Shown here piece after piece: positions 29,197-41,400 of a DNA stretch of 52,327 nt (position 1 is its first letter; every line of letters begins with the position of its first letter). This DNA is from Symsagittifera roscoffensis (taxonomy: Eukaryota; Xenacoelomorpha; Acoela; Convolutidae). The stretch spans positions 1-52,327 of the forward strand of contig NW_026970803.1 of NCBI RefSeq assembly GCF_963678635.1. The letters are read 5' to 3'. A program made the position numbers and the translations under genes. A model generated the notes under the pieces. It saw only the letters and a list, made by a program, of their open reading frames with translations. It was not told where the DNA came from and searched no databases.

Positions 29197-29905
29197 TTTT
29201 TAATGTTCAGCAGCCGCTTGTCTAACGCAGACGCGGAGGTTAATGACTTGAGTTTAAAATAATCTTGATACTGTTCTCAATGGAAACCAAATAGCCTGTT
29301 CATAATTAGCATGGCACGGCAACTCGCAACAAGTTTGTGTGAGCTGTTTTTATTTAAAATTGTCGCGTTATGTCCTAGTGTTACATTTTAAATCATTTAA
29401 ATAAGCTATTTTTTTGCAAGGAATAGGAACTTTGATCTAACTAAACTAGGCTTAAAATGAATAAGAAAGCCAAGAATAGAATTCAATTTAAAACCTGTGT
29501 TATTTTTAACTAAATATAATAACGCTGGACTGGCTCACTTTGAAAGAGTTCACTAAAAATAAATCGAGGTCAGACAGGATCGATTAAAAAAAAGTAATTA
29601 AGGATGACAAAAACAACACTTCGCTTAACTTGGAAAAACTAAATAGTACATTTATAAATTGCACAAGTTAGAACAGTTTGAGGAAAAATTAAAATACCTA
29701 CAACCGATCTAATGAAATTCTAAAGTAAGTAAAATCACCAAAATTTCAAAGCAAAATTAGGAGGTATCGACTGAAACTAAATTTTCCGACAAAACTGGCG
29801 GATTTTTAAAAATGAATTACTTGAAGCTAAATGGGATCGCCAGTTTGACTCAAATCAGCTATCAGTGGCGTAAACAGCTTGATAAAAAATTGCTCTGAAT
29901 CGTCG
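29197..29905. other. DNA between CAP-type gene and copy B
   Basis: Low-complexity AT-rich sequence; I looked for later CAP motifs and saw none. If an intron, copy B was inserted in it. Confidence 0.4.
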
Positions 29906-30313
29906 TGAGTTAGGACTTGAGTGTAACTCATAGAGTAATTTCGGATAGGGTACACCGTCTGCTCGTCACGCTATCTTATTTTCGGCCGGATAGATTCGTG
30001 CAACTTCTTAGTCTAATACCGATCCTAATCTTACTCTTATACTATCTAGTCTCAGGTTGTTTAACTAGTCTCTGCTAGGCTCAATAGATCTAGGGTATAC
30101 TGGTTTATTGCGGCTGCTGAAGTGCTCGGGAGAGTCCAACTAATTTCTAAGTTAAATTCAAATCTCTCTGGTGCTGAAATTACAAGTAACTTCAGCACTT
30201 ACAAATAAGTGGGTTGTTAGTTAGATGGATCATGATTGGTTAATATTAAATACTTTACATTGGTAAAACATTTAATTTATCCAATCATAAAATATAGTTT
30301 AGATCAGGTTCCA
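29906..30313 (-). repeat. 3' LTR of giant element (copy B), 408 bp
   Basis: Reverse complement of the 14365-14772 LTR with the same length and ends. One substitution was seen near the inner 3' end (around 29917-29920). This is the 3' LTR because the adjacent element reads leftward and the 3' noncoding region abuts it. No partner 5' LTR exists in the window, so no target duplication can be tested. Confidence 0.95.
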
Positions 30314-31846
30314 CCCATCCGGGTTTTACAGAGTTTTTTAGAACAGTTCTTCTGTAGTTCAAGGATGGATGATGGACGTTGGTATTTGGCGAACATTATT
30401 TTTCTTTTGTTTCCTTTTTGTTAAGGAAGTTCCAGGGATCTGGAATTGAGGACACAAGACGTTGTGTTCTTCTTGTGACAACGACTGAGTCTCTGCAACA
30501 GCATCAATTCTGGTTTCAGAATGGTTGGCTATGTCAGGTTTTTCTGTTCTTCGGAGAGAACTTCTTTTGTGTTTGATCTAGCTCGGGAATGGCGTGGAGA
30601 TTGTGCATGGAGGGGATGCCTGGTTACTCGGATCTGTACGTATACTTGAACATCGAGGTGGTCATTGGTCTAGTTCAATGAAGTCCTTTTCTGCGAAGTC
30701 AAGTCGTACTCTAAATCCTTTGAGTTGTGATTGTGAGCGGCATATCGATTGTAGTTGGTCATTCTCTCTCGAGTGTAGTGAGGTCGTCTTGTCTTTTGAT
30801 GTTCGTCCTTGGTGTTGTATTCTGATCTATATATTGCATCATGTGATTTTACATTTTATAAAACTTTTATTAGTTTAATATTTTTTAATAATGATTTTAG
30901 TTAGTTGTTTTCACAAAAGCTTTTTGTTTTAGTTCGGTTATTTTGAAGAGTTACTCACCCTTGAGTAGCTCTTATTAAAAATAAAGGTGTGGTCACAAAG
31001 CGTGGATGTAGCACGGTGGGTTAGGCCGGCTATAGAGCATGCTCAGGACGTCCTTTCCTGGTGGGTTAGGCCAGGTGTGGGAGTATGATTTCATGCGGTT
31101 TTTATGAGGGGTCCTGTTATGTGACAACATTTTATGTTGGGTTTGTTGTGGTTTTACTTATGTTTTGTTGGTTATGTACTTTTTCCAAAAAGCAAATTGT
31201 TTGTGGTATGGGTTTGTCTTTTGACTTTTTTGTGTTTTATTATTTCTTTCTAAGACTTTGTAATAGTCTTCAAAAGAATAAATTATCCAGTTTTAAACTG
31301 GGTTAATCCGGTTTGGGTACCGTTGGTTTCCTTTTCTTAGTCATGCTGTTATTTTATGATTTGTGGTATTTAGTAAGCTGCGTTGGTTAGTTTTGTTTAG
31401 TATATGATTCCTTTCCAACCGGGTTAAAGGAAAGTTTGAAACTTGTTATTATTTGTTAGAGTTGTTGAGTGTGAAAACTTGAAACTGAAATTCATTATTT
31501 TAAACAATTCTTCGTGGGCGAGCTGTGCGAGTGTGGATAGAATTTCTGTGCGAATGAATGAAAATATCAAAAGGTTAGTACTGCAATTGCATTTTATTAA
31601 TTTACTGCATAGAATTTGGAAATTTACTGCTAGTAATGGGGGAATTTTAAGATACAAATTTTCATCATATGTAGATTTACTGCTTGTAGGGGAAAATTTT
31701 ATAAATTAATTTACTGCATTGGTATTATATTTATTTAATTGTTGGTGCAAAAGTTAAATAGGGTTTTAAATAGTTTTGAAGAAGTTTGCTATTTTTTATT
31801 TTTCTTTTGTGAATTTTTCAGATGATTGAAGATGAAGGCTAAAAAT

Positions 31847-31925
31847 CTAAAGAAAACATGAATAAGGAATGGTGAGTTTTTCAATATTTTAATTAGTTAG
31901 TAATATTCATTTAGTTCATACTTAC
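31847..31925 (-). other. 79-nt intron after last stop (copy B)
   Basis: Same donor, acceptor and spacing on the opposite strand. Confidence 0.6.
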
Positions 31926-31928
31926 CTG

Positions 31929-33722
31929 TTAGTCGTCGGGGAAAAAACCGTGGGGGAAGATATCGTGAATTAGTTCTGAAGTTGTTAGTAGTTTAGCTAA
32001 GATGCGGATGATATTTTTAGTTTGAAGTAGTGGCCAAAGCAATTGAAGTGCCTTAATAGTGGTTAGTTCTTCAGTGCCTACTGCAAACTCATAAGGTGTG
32101 TTTTGGATTAAGTTATATAACTTGTGGTTAAATTTAGTGTTGTGGATGAATTCTAAAATGGGGATTTCTATAGGCTGTACAAACTCGTGCGGGATAAGGA
32201 AGGGTCGGGATTCTTCTGCGTTGAAGGTCTTGGTGATGGGGCAGAAAATATACATTTGGGTTATGGGGTCATAATTACGAAGAATACCATGAAGGTTAGT
32301 ATTTTTAATACAATATGTGAAATTTAGGAAATACGGTGAAGTGTATTTTGAATTGATGAATTGAAAGCGATGGTGTGGTTGTCTAGAGGGTGTGTGGAGG
32401 TCAAAGTGATTTTGGATGAAACGATAGTAACTGTATGTATGTGTTTGTTTAGTTCGCAACATAATATCGTGTGAGCAGTGTAAATCTCTTTCGTGTGGTG
32501 CAAGGAAATGAAAGGTTAGTGAAAAGATTTGGAAGCGTTCTTTAAAACTTTCGTACGCTTGTGTGCTTGTTAGTGCTTCTGAAATAATGTGATCAAACTT
32601 TCGGTCGAAGATGTTTAGTGTAAATACATATGGTGTCTTGATGAAAAATTTCTCGGTGATTTGTGGGTTAGCGAAGCGATCGTCGTCTAAGAATTGATCT
32701 TGGTTAGCTCTGATGATGTTGTGATCATAGTATTCTAGTGTGTATTCGTTAGCTCTAGGTGCAGTGTGTATTTTTAGTGATTTTTTATATCCAACGTAAG
32801 TAAATTGTCTAGCGGTGAGTGGTGTAGTTAGTCGATATAGCATGTCTTTGTTTCGGTCTATCTCAATGGATGTGTTAGTTAAAGGTAAGCAAAGAGGGTT
32901 AGTGAAATGATAGTATGAGGTCCAAGAGAGAGTGGGCATTAAAACGTATTCGTCTACAAAGTTGCGTGTTTCGTTAGCGTCATGAGGGGTGTTTAAGGTG
33001 TATTGTGGAAATGAGGGTAAAGTGATGGCTAAAAATTCTCTAGTGTTAGTATGTTGGGGGTGGTTGATGTATTCTCGGGCTGTTCCTGGTTTTGCTGGGA
33101 AAGGATGGTTGGGGAACTTTCTTTTAAAAGTGCGATAAGCTCTATTAGTGTTGAGTGAGGATTCAGTTGATGTGGATGATGGTGCTAATGATTCGGTATA
33201 ATTTGAAGAGGGTGTAGGGGGATTGGATGAATTTGTAGTGGAGGAGATTTGGTTTATGGTCGGGGTGTTAAGGTGGTAGGGTTGTTGTTGGAGGGTAATA
33301 AAATTGTCTAGCTCTGGGGAGATTCGGGGGGTGTCTGGAGATGATTGGTCAGAATGGTATGAGGAGTAGGTTGGGGTAACTTGGGAAGCATAAGAGGGTG
33401 TAGGAGTGATTGGGTCAGGGTTATTTGATAATATGGGTTGAAAAGGAGGTTGAGAAAAATGAGAAGGGTTATGAAAATTATTGGATGGAGATGGTTCTGA
33501 GTCGGCAAATTCGTCGGGGGTTTCAATATTCGGGTTATTTAGCTGTGAAATGGAGTATAAAACTGAAATTTGTGAGTTAGTGTCGGAATTCATGCCTGAT
33601 GTTACATTGCTAGATGGAAAATCGGGTGGCGGAAAAGCAAAAAGTGGTATTATTGGGATTGAAGAGGTAAGGTTGGTTGGATGGGAATTTGATCGATGGA
33701 GTGATCCAAGTTGGCGGCTCAT
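31929..33722 (-). CDS. Orphan ORF after env (copy B)
   Basis: Full-length equivalent of 10956-12749, 597 codons, differing by two residues seen (Ala/Thr in the disordered part, Asp/Glu in the folded part). ATGA overlap with Env retained. Confidence 0.75.
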   Translation of the reverse strand: MSRQLGSLHRSNSHPTNLTSSIPIIPLFAFPPPDFPSSNVTSGMNSDTNSQISVLYSISQLNNPNIETPDEFADSEPSPSNNFHNPSHFSQPPFQPILSNNPDPITPTPSYASQVTPTYSSYHSDQSSPDTPRISPELDNFITLQQQPYHLNTPTINQISSTTNSSNPPTPSSNYTESLAPSSTSTESSLNTNRAYRTFKRKFPNHPFPAKPGTAREYINHPQHTNTREFLAITLPSFPQYTLNTPHDANETRNFVDEYVLMPTLSWTSYYHFTNPLCLPLTNTSIEIDRNKDMLYRLTTPLTARQFTYVGYKKSLKIHTAPRANEYTLEYYDHNIIRANQDQFLDDDRFANPQITEKFFIKTPYVFTLNIFDRKFDHIISEALTSTQAYESFKERFQIFSLTFHFLAPHERDLHCSHDIMLRTKQTHTYSYYRFIQNHFDLHTPSRQPHHRFQFINSKYTSPYFLNFTYCIKNTNLHGILRNYDPITQMYIFCPITKTFNAEESRPFLIPHEFVQPIEIPILEFIHNTKFNHKLYNLIQNTPYEFAVGTEELTTIKALQLLWPLLQTKNIIRILAKLLTTSELIHDIFPHGFFPDD

Positions 33723-36337
33723 CGTGGGCTAAAAAAATTATTATTTTGAGATTGAAAAGCGGTGGTATGGGGCTGTTCAATAATTTGTTCATAAGTATTA
33801 TCATCTTGTGGTGGATGTGTCATTATATGTTGGACGGGACTTTGTGATGTGGTGAGTCGAAAATTTGGATTATGTGTGATTGCTAAATTTCTAAAATTTC
33901 GCGGGGCTAGGGATAGTGGATGGTTATTTGGTAGGGGTGGTAATTGTGGTGCCGTTGGCTGTGTGTCGACATTGTTATGTTCTTCGTCGTATGTATTTTG
34001 TCGTGTTGTTATTTTTGTGTTATATTCTTTTATTTGTGCGTCTAAAAGAATTTTGTTTATAGATGTGGAAAAAATTCCAAAAAATCCTGCAAAGAGTATG
34101 CGTGCTACGCTTGCTTGTCTGTTTACTTGTGTGTGTATAGCACATGTATTGTAGATTCCTTTTAAGAGTGAGAAAAGAAATCCAATAAAGTTAAACATTG
34201 CGTATAAAATAGTCAATTTTTCTAAGATGTAGTAGGGCCATCCTAGAAAATCTAGGATCTCATTTTTGAGTGTAACAAAGCTAAAAATGTTAATTGGTGA
34301 TATATCTTGGGGACGGTATTTTTCGCCGTTTAGATATATATAATCTTTTATGTCTTTAAAATATCCGCTATAGTCTTGCGTGTAGATATCGGCAAATCCT
34401 GCGGTTTCTGCAAGTTTGCGTAAGTTTTGGTCTATTGATTGTCTTTGTATAGTGTCCATTTGTGTTAATAATTCTTGGAATTGTTGTGTTCTAATGTGAT
34501 GTTGAATATCTGATTTTGAATAGATTCCTATTGATTGTAAGTCTATATTTGGGTTTCGAGCAATAGCGCGAATGCTTTCTGGTGAAAATTTTTTGAGTGA
34601 TTGCATTAATGTGGGATATGGAGTGAGAAGATAATATTTGTTTTCATCAGGGTTTAGTTGTACTACATTGTGGCTATTTTCTGATCCACATGGGACTGCG
34701 GTATCCCAGAAATATGTTCTTCGTGAAAGTGTATCCACGAAATGTACTTTATTCTTATAAAAGATAGGAATTCTTTTATAACATCGTTTATCTTCAAAAA
34801 CGTATAGTGGTGATACTTTTTTAGTACAAGTATAAAACCATAAGATGTTTCCTTCGTAGTCTAAAAAATTTGATCTATTTCCTGATAATAAGTATCCTGC
34901 GTAGGGTATTTTTAATACTGCTAGTGCAAGTGATTGTAGTATTTGTGTTCGTTCTAATTCGCATAGTTGATGTAGTGTTTCTAATTCAGAGAGTGACATT
35001 TCTTGAAAAATGCGGCTAATTGTATAGTCTAGTTTCATATCCAAATGAATATCATAGTGGATATTACCAAAATATGTAGTATTCATTAGTGATAATTCTT
35101 GTAAGCGTGTGCTTCTGGTGTCATAAGGTTTTAGATGTCCACCAGGTTGTCCGTTGCTTTTTTGAAAATTAACTGGTATATAGGATGTTCCTTCGTTTAG
35201 AGGATGACCTGTGGCGTATGGGTCGATTTTTACTTTACCAGTGGTCATGTCGAATCCTTTTTCATATTCAACTAATATTTCAGAGTATTGTGTTCTGTGA
35301 AGTGGATTCCTGTATTTACATGCAAGTTCTGTTTCTTGATATATTTGAAAACGTGTCAATTTATTTTCTATATTGTCTATGTTTCGAAAATCGGAACTTA
35401 GTTTGCGTGATGGATGGACTTGTTCATATGGAATTGATTGTATGAAATATTTTTCGTGAAATTTTATCATACGAGCGTGTATTTTTGCTACTTGAAATGT
35501 TGTACATGTGTCTTCGGGGAACCAAACAATTGTTGCTTGTGTTCTCGTTGTAGGGTCGCAATATCCTTGATCATTTTTACAAGGTAGTCGGATTCCTTGA
35601 TAGATCATTGTATTATCAGATAAATCTCGTGTGAGTTGTATTTTTTCGAGTTGTATTTTCCAATCGAAAAACATTATTTCTTGGTATCCTTTATTTTTTG
35701 TGTCTGCTTTGCAGTTTGATGGGTTATTTATACCAATGTGTGGTATCCAGTGTTTATCATGTAGGTCATAGGTTAATCGTCCGTGTGCGCCGTTATACGG
35801 GTATTTTTCGTCTAGTCTTATATGTCCTTGGTGTCTTTCAAGTTGTGATTGATGTACAGAGTCTGAAAAAACTTGAAAATTAACTAATTTTCTTTGGGAG
35901 TTTTTATTTTTTGTGATGTTTAGTCTAAGTAATTCATTTTTACAATCGTCGGGATTGAGATGTAAAAGACGTTCTATATTACTTTGGTAGAATGATTCAT
36001 GGTCAAGTCGGTTTTTGTTTCCGTTCGAGACTTGTGAACAATGTACTTTCTTTTCGGAAAATGTTGCTGTGAATTTATAACCTGTAACTGTTGTTGCTCG
36101 GGCTTTTGAATAGAGTGTTGCTATTATATCTGTGGTTTCTATAGCTTGTGGTTCTGTTTCACATTGTGATACCTGATTGATTGCATATTTATGTAGTGTT
36201 TTTTGTTCATTTTCTTCGCAATCGTAATGTGTTACTAATAAATCTTGTGGTCCTGTACGAGGGGAAGGGTTTATATTTTGATTTGAGGTTATTAGAAAAA
36301 GGGTTTGGAGAAAAATTAATAATTTTAGAATATACAT
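33719..36337 (-). CDS. env: Envelope-like glycoprotein (copy B)
   Basis: Same length as the copy A frame with one amino-acid difference seen (Ser to Pro in the C-terminal tail). Signal peptide, membrane segments and the ATGA overlap with the next ORF are all retained. Confidence 0.75.
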   Translation of the reverse strand: MYILKLLIFLQTLFLITSNQNINPSPRTGPQDLLVTHYDCEENEQKTLHKYAINQVSQCETEPQAIETTDIIATLYSKARATTVTGYKFTATFSEKKVHCSQVSNGNKNRLDHESFYQSNIERLLHLNPDDCKNELLRLNITKNKNSQRKLVNFQVFSDSVHQSQLERHQGHIRLDEKYPYNGAHGRLTYDLHDKHWIPHIGINNPSNCKADTKNKGYQEIMFFDWKIQLEKIQLTRDLSDNTMIYQGIRLPCKNDQGYCDPTTRTQATIVWFPEDTCTTFQVAKIHARMIKFHEKYFIQSIPYEQVHPSRKLSSDFRNIDNIENKLTRFQIYQETELACKYRNPLHRTQYSEILVEYEKGFDMTTGKVKIDPYATGHPLNEGTSYIPVNFQKSNGQPGGHLKPYDTRSTRLQELSLMNTTYFGNIHYDIHLDMKLDYTISRIFQEMSLSELETLHQLCELERTQILQSLALAVLKIPYAGYLLSGNRSNFLDYEGNILWFYTCTKKVSPLYVFEDKRCYKRIPIFYKNKVHFVDTLSRRTYFWDTAVPCGSENSHNVVQLNPDENKYYLLTPYPTLMQSLKKFSPESIRAIARNPNIDLQSIGIYSKSDIQHHIRTQQFQELLTQMDTIQRQSIDQNLRKLAETAGFADIYTQDYSGYFKDIKDYIYLNGEKYRPQDISPINIFSFVTLKNEILDFLGWPYYILEKLTILYAMFNFIGFLFSLLKGIYNTCAIHTQVNRQASVARILFAGFFGIFSTSINKILLDAQIKEYNTKITTRQNTYDEEHNNVDTQPTAPQLPPLPNNHPLSLAPRNFRNLAITHNPNFRLTTSQSPVQHIMTHPPQDDNTYEQIIEQPHTTAFQSQNNNFFSPR

Positions 36338-37461
36338 GTGTATGATAATCCTGAGTATGGATTATAAAATGTAATGTAACCAATTGTGTTTTTAGTGTAT
36401 CTGTCGTATTTGTATATTACTTCAGTAGTTATAAACGGTGGTGGTAGTGATTGAGCTGTTATGTTAGGTGGATTTAATGGGTAGGGATGTTGGGTAATAT
36501 TATTTAACTTAACTGTGATTTCAAATTTTAATTGTAAACTGTTTTGTTGGAGTATTTGAATATTGTGATCACGGATATCGTTGTGAATATCTTGGCGATA
36601 TTGTAATCTATTAAGTGCCCAGTTATGAAGGCGGTTACTTTCTTGATGTTGTCCAAATAGTGGTGGAGGTGCTGTGAATGTATTCCAATCTAATCTTAAA
36701 GGAATATTTATTGATGATTGTTCTCGATATCTGGCGTCGAGATTATTTGGAAAATTTAAGTTAAAGGGTAGTGGTGAAAATTGACTTATTGATGGTGTTG
36801 ATGGTAGTGATAATGTTTCTGGTAGTGATGAGGATGTTGTTGTATCCGTAGAAATATCTATGGGGTCATTGACTAAATTTGGTTCACCTTGTGTGAATGA
36901 ATTTGTAGTCCAATATGGCAGTCGTGATGTTAGGTTTGGGGGGTTAAAGGGATTTTCACGTATCTGTTCAGATGTTGGTGTTGAACCTAAGTAGTCTGAA
37001 GGTAGACTTGAAGTGCTTCGTTGTGAAAAAAGTGTAGGAGTTTCTGGTGTGATACCAGTGGTGTTTTCTGGAGTGGTTTGTGTTGGGGATTGAGGTATAT
37101 CAAAATGAACTCGGGGAGTTTGAAAATTTCTATTTCGTCGAGGATGTATAATTTGTCTATTTATTTCTGCTGTGTTTTGGTTTTGACTAAGGTTTCGTAT
37201 TCTACTTAGTTCTTGTGGTAGTGTTGGGTAAAGATTATATGTTGGTTCACTTAGGGATGCTTGTCGTTGAACTGGTTCTAGTGGTTCAGATAAACGAGCG
37301 TGCCTTTCTTCAAAGGTGTATGGATTGTCTTGAAAAGAAATTCGTGTAGATGTTTGAGGGTTTTGAGTAGTTGAAGGTGGTGTTGGATTATCTTGGGATG
37401 ATGTCGGTGAAGACTGATTCTGTGACTGTTGGGTAGCAATTTTTGATGGATTTTTAAATTG
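36325..37461 (-). CDS. ATG-less ORF (copy B)
   Basis: Equivalent of 7217-8353 on the opposite strand, at the expected offset and overlapping the Env start in the same way. Sampled stretches read identically to copy A. Retention in a second copy supports a real protein, although both copies are too young for selection to show. Confidence 0.6.
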   Translation of the reverse strand, partial: QFKNPSKIATQQSQNQSSPTSSQDNPTPPSTTQNPQTSTRISFQDNPYTFEERHARLSEPLEPVQRQASLSEPTYNLYPTLPQELSRIRNLSQNQNTAEINRQIIHPRRNRNFQTPRVHFDIPQSPTQTTPENTTGITPETPTLFSQRSTSSLPSDYLGSTPTSEQIRENPFNPPNLTSRLPYWTTNSFTQGEPNLVNDPIDISTDTTTSSSLPETLSLPSTPSISQFSPLPFNLNFPNNLDARYREQSSINIPLRLDWNTFTAPPPLFGQHQESNRLHNWALNRLQYRQDIHNDIRDHNIQILQQNSLQLKFEITVKLNNITQHPYPLNPPNITAQSLPPPFITTEVIYKYDRYTKNTIGYITFYNPYSGLSYTCIF

Positions 37462-37466
37462 TTACT

Positions 37467-37655
37467 TTAGTGAGAGGGTTTATGTTTATTATAATATTCT
37501 TCTAAAAAAAGAATTAGAAAAATTGTTGCTAGGGCAAATGTAATGATTGCTTTCTTTATACATTTACATATTGTCAAAATGAGGGATGATAGAAATGTTA
37601 TGAAAATTACAAACAATAAAAAAATATCAGTTCTACTGAAAATTGTTCGTATCAT
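37467..37655 (-). CDS. Mini membrane protein 2 (copy B)
   Basis: Intact equivalent of 7023-7211, same length and sequence by eye. Confidence 0.5.
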   Translation of the reverse strand: MIRTIFSRTDIFLLFVIFITFLSSLILTICKCIKKAIITFALATIFLILFLEEYYNKHKPSH

Positions 37656-37882
37656 TTAGACAAGTTGTTAAAATCGTACCTGTGGATATATTCAAGGGTT
37701 TTGGAAAGTTGGAGGAATAGTTCAATTATTGTGTAGAAAATTAAAAAAATGTTACAAAAAATTATTATGATTATTAGAAAAGATTCGATGATATCAAAAA
37801 GAAAGATTATAAAGACTTGAAGTATTGAAAAAAAATGTTTAAAATTGATAAATATTTGAGCGACTGTTTGAGAGAAAAGCAT
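37652..37882 (-). CDS. Mini membrane protein 1 (copy B)
   Basis: Intact equivalent of 6796-7026, same length and sequence by eye; overlaps the next ORF by ATGA. Confidence 0.5.
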   Translation of the reverse strand: MLFSQTVAQIFINFKHFFSILQVFIIFLFDIIESFLIIIIIFCNIFLIFYTIIELFLQLSKTLEYIHRYDFNNLSK

Positions 37883-38482
37883 TTAAGAAATGATCTCTTT
37901 GTCGAATATTTTTTGCTGTTTGAGGCGATTTTCTAGTGTGGTCGAATTATTTATTAGTTTTTTGACAAGTGGGTTGAGTTTCGTAAAAAATTGTTGGGGG
38001 CAATTTTCATGGTGACTGGGAGGTCGTCTTTTTCTTTATTTTTGTTTGTCAAATGATCCGGGGTATGGTGAGATTTTTATACTTTAGGCTAATTAAAATC
38101 TTCATTTTGTGACTTTAGGCTAAGTTATCAAATTTGTTTTGGGGGTATTCGTGGTCTGAGTTGGGGAAATATTGTTGATCTTTGGGTTATTAGATAAGGG
38201 AGGGGTACGGTATTATGGTGATATTTATTTTAGCTGTCAAGTTGGAGTGGTTTGCTTATTTTTGACCTGGAGGTTGTAAAGTTATAGTTAGAGATGTGCC
38301 TGGAGTTCTAGATTATTCGTCTAATTGATCTTAGTTTGAGTTAGAGAAAGTGGCGGATTGGATGAATCCTATTGGTCTATTTTGAACTAGAATTATTGCG
38401 TACTTGTGAGCATGTTATTTTGAAAAATGGAAATGAAAAATGTTACGGAGGTTTCAAGATTGTGAAGTATAAAATTTTAAAA

Positions 38483-41400
38483 TTACTTTTTAAATTCTAC
38501 TTTCTTTAATATTTTAGATTGGGGGATGAACATTTTGTAGTTTTTACGTGGTTGATTTCGGAGTCTTGTTGTCTTTCTATGTTCTGATTTGTCTATTTCT
38601 TCTTGGGGTATTATTTGTTCTGTCATTTTTCTATTTTTTCTTTGTTTTGGAGATTCTTTATGGTTTTGTGTATTGTTTTTGGTAGCGATTGGTTTTGTGT
38701 TTTGATTTTCGGTGGGGTTATCATTTTGTTCTGTGTTTTTCAGATGTGGTTCGTTTTGAATAATTTTTAATCCTGTGAAAGAATATAATTGGGTTAATTC
38801 GCGGAGTGCGTATTCTTTTGGGTAATAAGGTAATAGGTTGTTTCGATGCTGAACGATTTCTTTTTTGTTTGAGTCGATAATTTTATATGTGACATCTGTG
38901 GGTTTTGCAATTATTTGATAGGGTCCTTTTCGGAGGGGTTGTAATTTTTTAGAAATTCCTTTTTGAGTATTAAAATTAGGTATTAAAACAAATGTTCCAA
39001 TTTTTAAATCGGAAGCTGGTGTAAAACGTGAATTGATTTGTTCATTTATGTTTTGTCTTTGTAATAACTTTTTCGTTATTTTTTGGTAAATTTCATTGTG
39101 TTTCTTATCTCTATTTAAAATCCATTCGGTGTGTGTACCGGAGGCTAATTTAAGGATTTGTGGGTGATGAAAATGATCTTCATCGTGCGTATGTAATGGT
39201 AGGTTATAACAAATTGAGTCTTTATTTGGTTGACAATAACCTTGTGCGTTTTTATGGGAATTTGCTGTAAACATTATTGGTTTGCGTGGCTTTTGGTTGA
39301 AAACCATTTCGTATGGTGACATTCCTAAAGTTGTCGTGATTTGTGAATTATATGCTAATGGAAATAATTTTACATCTGCTGACCATTCGGTATATTTGGT
39401 ATCATTTCCGTTGATGATACATCTAAGATATTCTTGTAGTGAACGGTTCATACCTTCGACTAAGCCGTTTGTCCAAGGTGCATGAGATGTACGTGGTTTG
39501 TGTTTAATGTTGTATAAATGACATAGTGTTATTATTTCATTATTTATGAATTCTGTACCATTGTCTGTGACTAAAATTTCTGGTAGTCCAAATTTTGCTA
39601 TCCAGTGTTCATAAAGTGTTGTGTATGCGTAATAAGCGTTACAATGTGGTACTGGGTTAAGTGCTACATAATGTGTAAATGCGTCAACAATTACCATAAT
39701 GTAGGAGTTTCCTTCTGATGAGGGTGAAATTGGTCCTTTAGTATCAAATGAGATACGATGATTAAAGTATAAACTTTGTCCTTTAAAATCTTGTTTTTGT
39801 GCTATTTGTTTTTGATTTGGGTAAGGTTTATTTAATTGACATACTATACAATCATTGCATAGTACTTTTATCCAAATTGGTGCATTTGGGAAGTAAAAAT
39901 TTTGTATAAAATTTGAATATGTTTTCTCTGATCCAGAGTGTCCTTTAATGTTTTGTGTATGTGAAATATTAAAAGCTATAAGAATCATACTTATAGGGAG
40001 ACAGGGAACTGTAGATTCATTAAGGTTGTACTCTAAAAGGTCTGTATTTTCGTTAATTGTTGTATTGTTAAACTTGCGAAAGTATCGGAGGAGTGTTTTG
40101 TTTCCTAGAATGGTTGAATCTGCTTTGATAGGTTTAGTTTTATATTTGTGCCATGATTTTAGTTGTCGAATTACTGGGTCAAGGTTTTGATATTGTTTCA
40201 GTGTTGAAATTGTAATTGTTTCTGTTGGGGGGAGAAAAATGTTTTCGATTTCTAATTTAGATAATGGTATTGTATCAAGTGGGTCGTGAAGGTCAAAAAC
40301 TTGATTTATTGTGTATTTTGAATCATTTGTTTGTGGTCCTGATAAATTTATTTTATCAGTTAAATCTTCTTTTTCAATTAGTGGAAAATGGTCTTTTTTA
40401 GGTAGGTGTGGTTTTGTTCGTTTTTGTTGGGTGTTATTTTTTATCCATTGAGAATATGGAAGTGGTTTAAAAGTTGATGTTCCAAGTAGGTCAACTTCAT
40501 AATGATTATTTTGACAATCTAAATAAAGTGGGAAATGTTGTAAATTATTTATTTGTGATTGTTCAATATCAGTTTTTACTGCATATTTGCATTCTAATCG
40601 AGGTGATGTTTCGTTTTCTGCAAGGTAGAATTTTATATTTTTGGGTATTTCAACTGTTGTTTTTCGTGTAAGTAATTCAGGTGGTGTATTTCGACTTAAG
40701 GTGTCTGGTAATGCAAGATTTTTTCCTGCAGTCCAAACTATATGTAAGTTTGGAAATTTCATTAGAATTAGTTGAAATCTGTAAACTCGGTGGTTTGGGT
40801 TAGATTTCTGTGTAAAAAGAAAGATGATTGGTTTGTGGTCTGTGAACAAAACTGTGGGATGTTTTGATCCAAGTATCAGAAATTCATATTCTGTAAGTGT
40901 ATATATTATGGCTGTACATTCTCTCATTAGAGTTGAGAGTCGTAGCTCTGCTTGAGTGAATAATCGAGAATTTGCTGATATGAGGTTCATTTTATTTGTA
41001 CCATTATGTGATTGTAATAATGCTGCGCCGATGCCAAAGTTCGAAGCATCGCACATTGCATAAAATGGTTGATCAGGGTCTGGAATTGTGTTTGAAATTT
41101 GTTCAGTTAAAAGTTTCTTTATTTCTTCGAATCGTGTTTGATGTTCTGTATTCCATTCAAAGTTGTTTTGTTGTCTAAGGATGTTATAAAATGGTCGTAG
41201 GTATAATTGCATTTTATAAACATATTTACTTAAAAAGTTTAACATTCCAAGGAACTCTTGGATTTTCTTTTTATTTGTTGGTGGTTGAAGTTTTTGAATA
41301 GCGTCAATGCGTGATTTCAGTGGAGTGATTGTTTTTCTTTCTATATTATGTCCTAAGAATTTAACTCTAGTCAAAAAGAAGTGTGATTTATCGGGGGCGG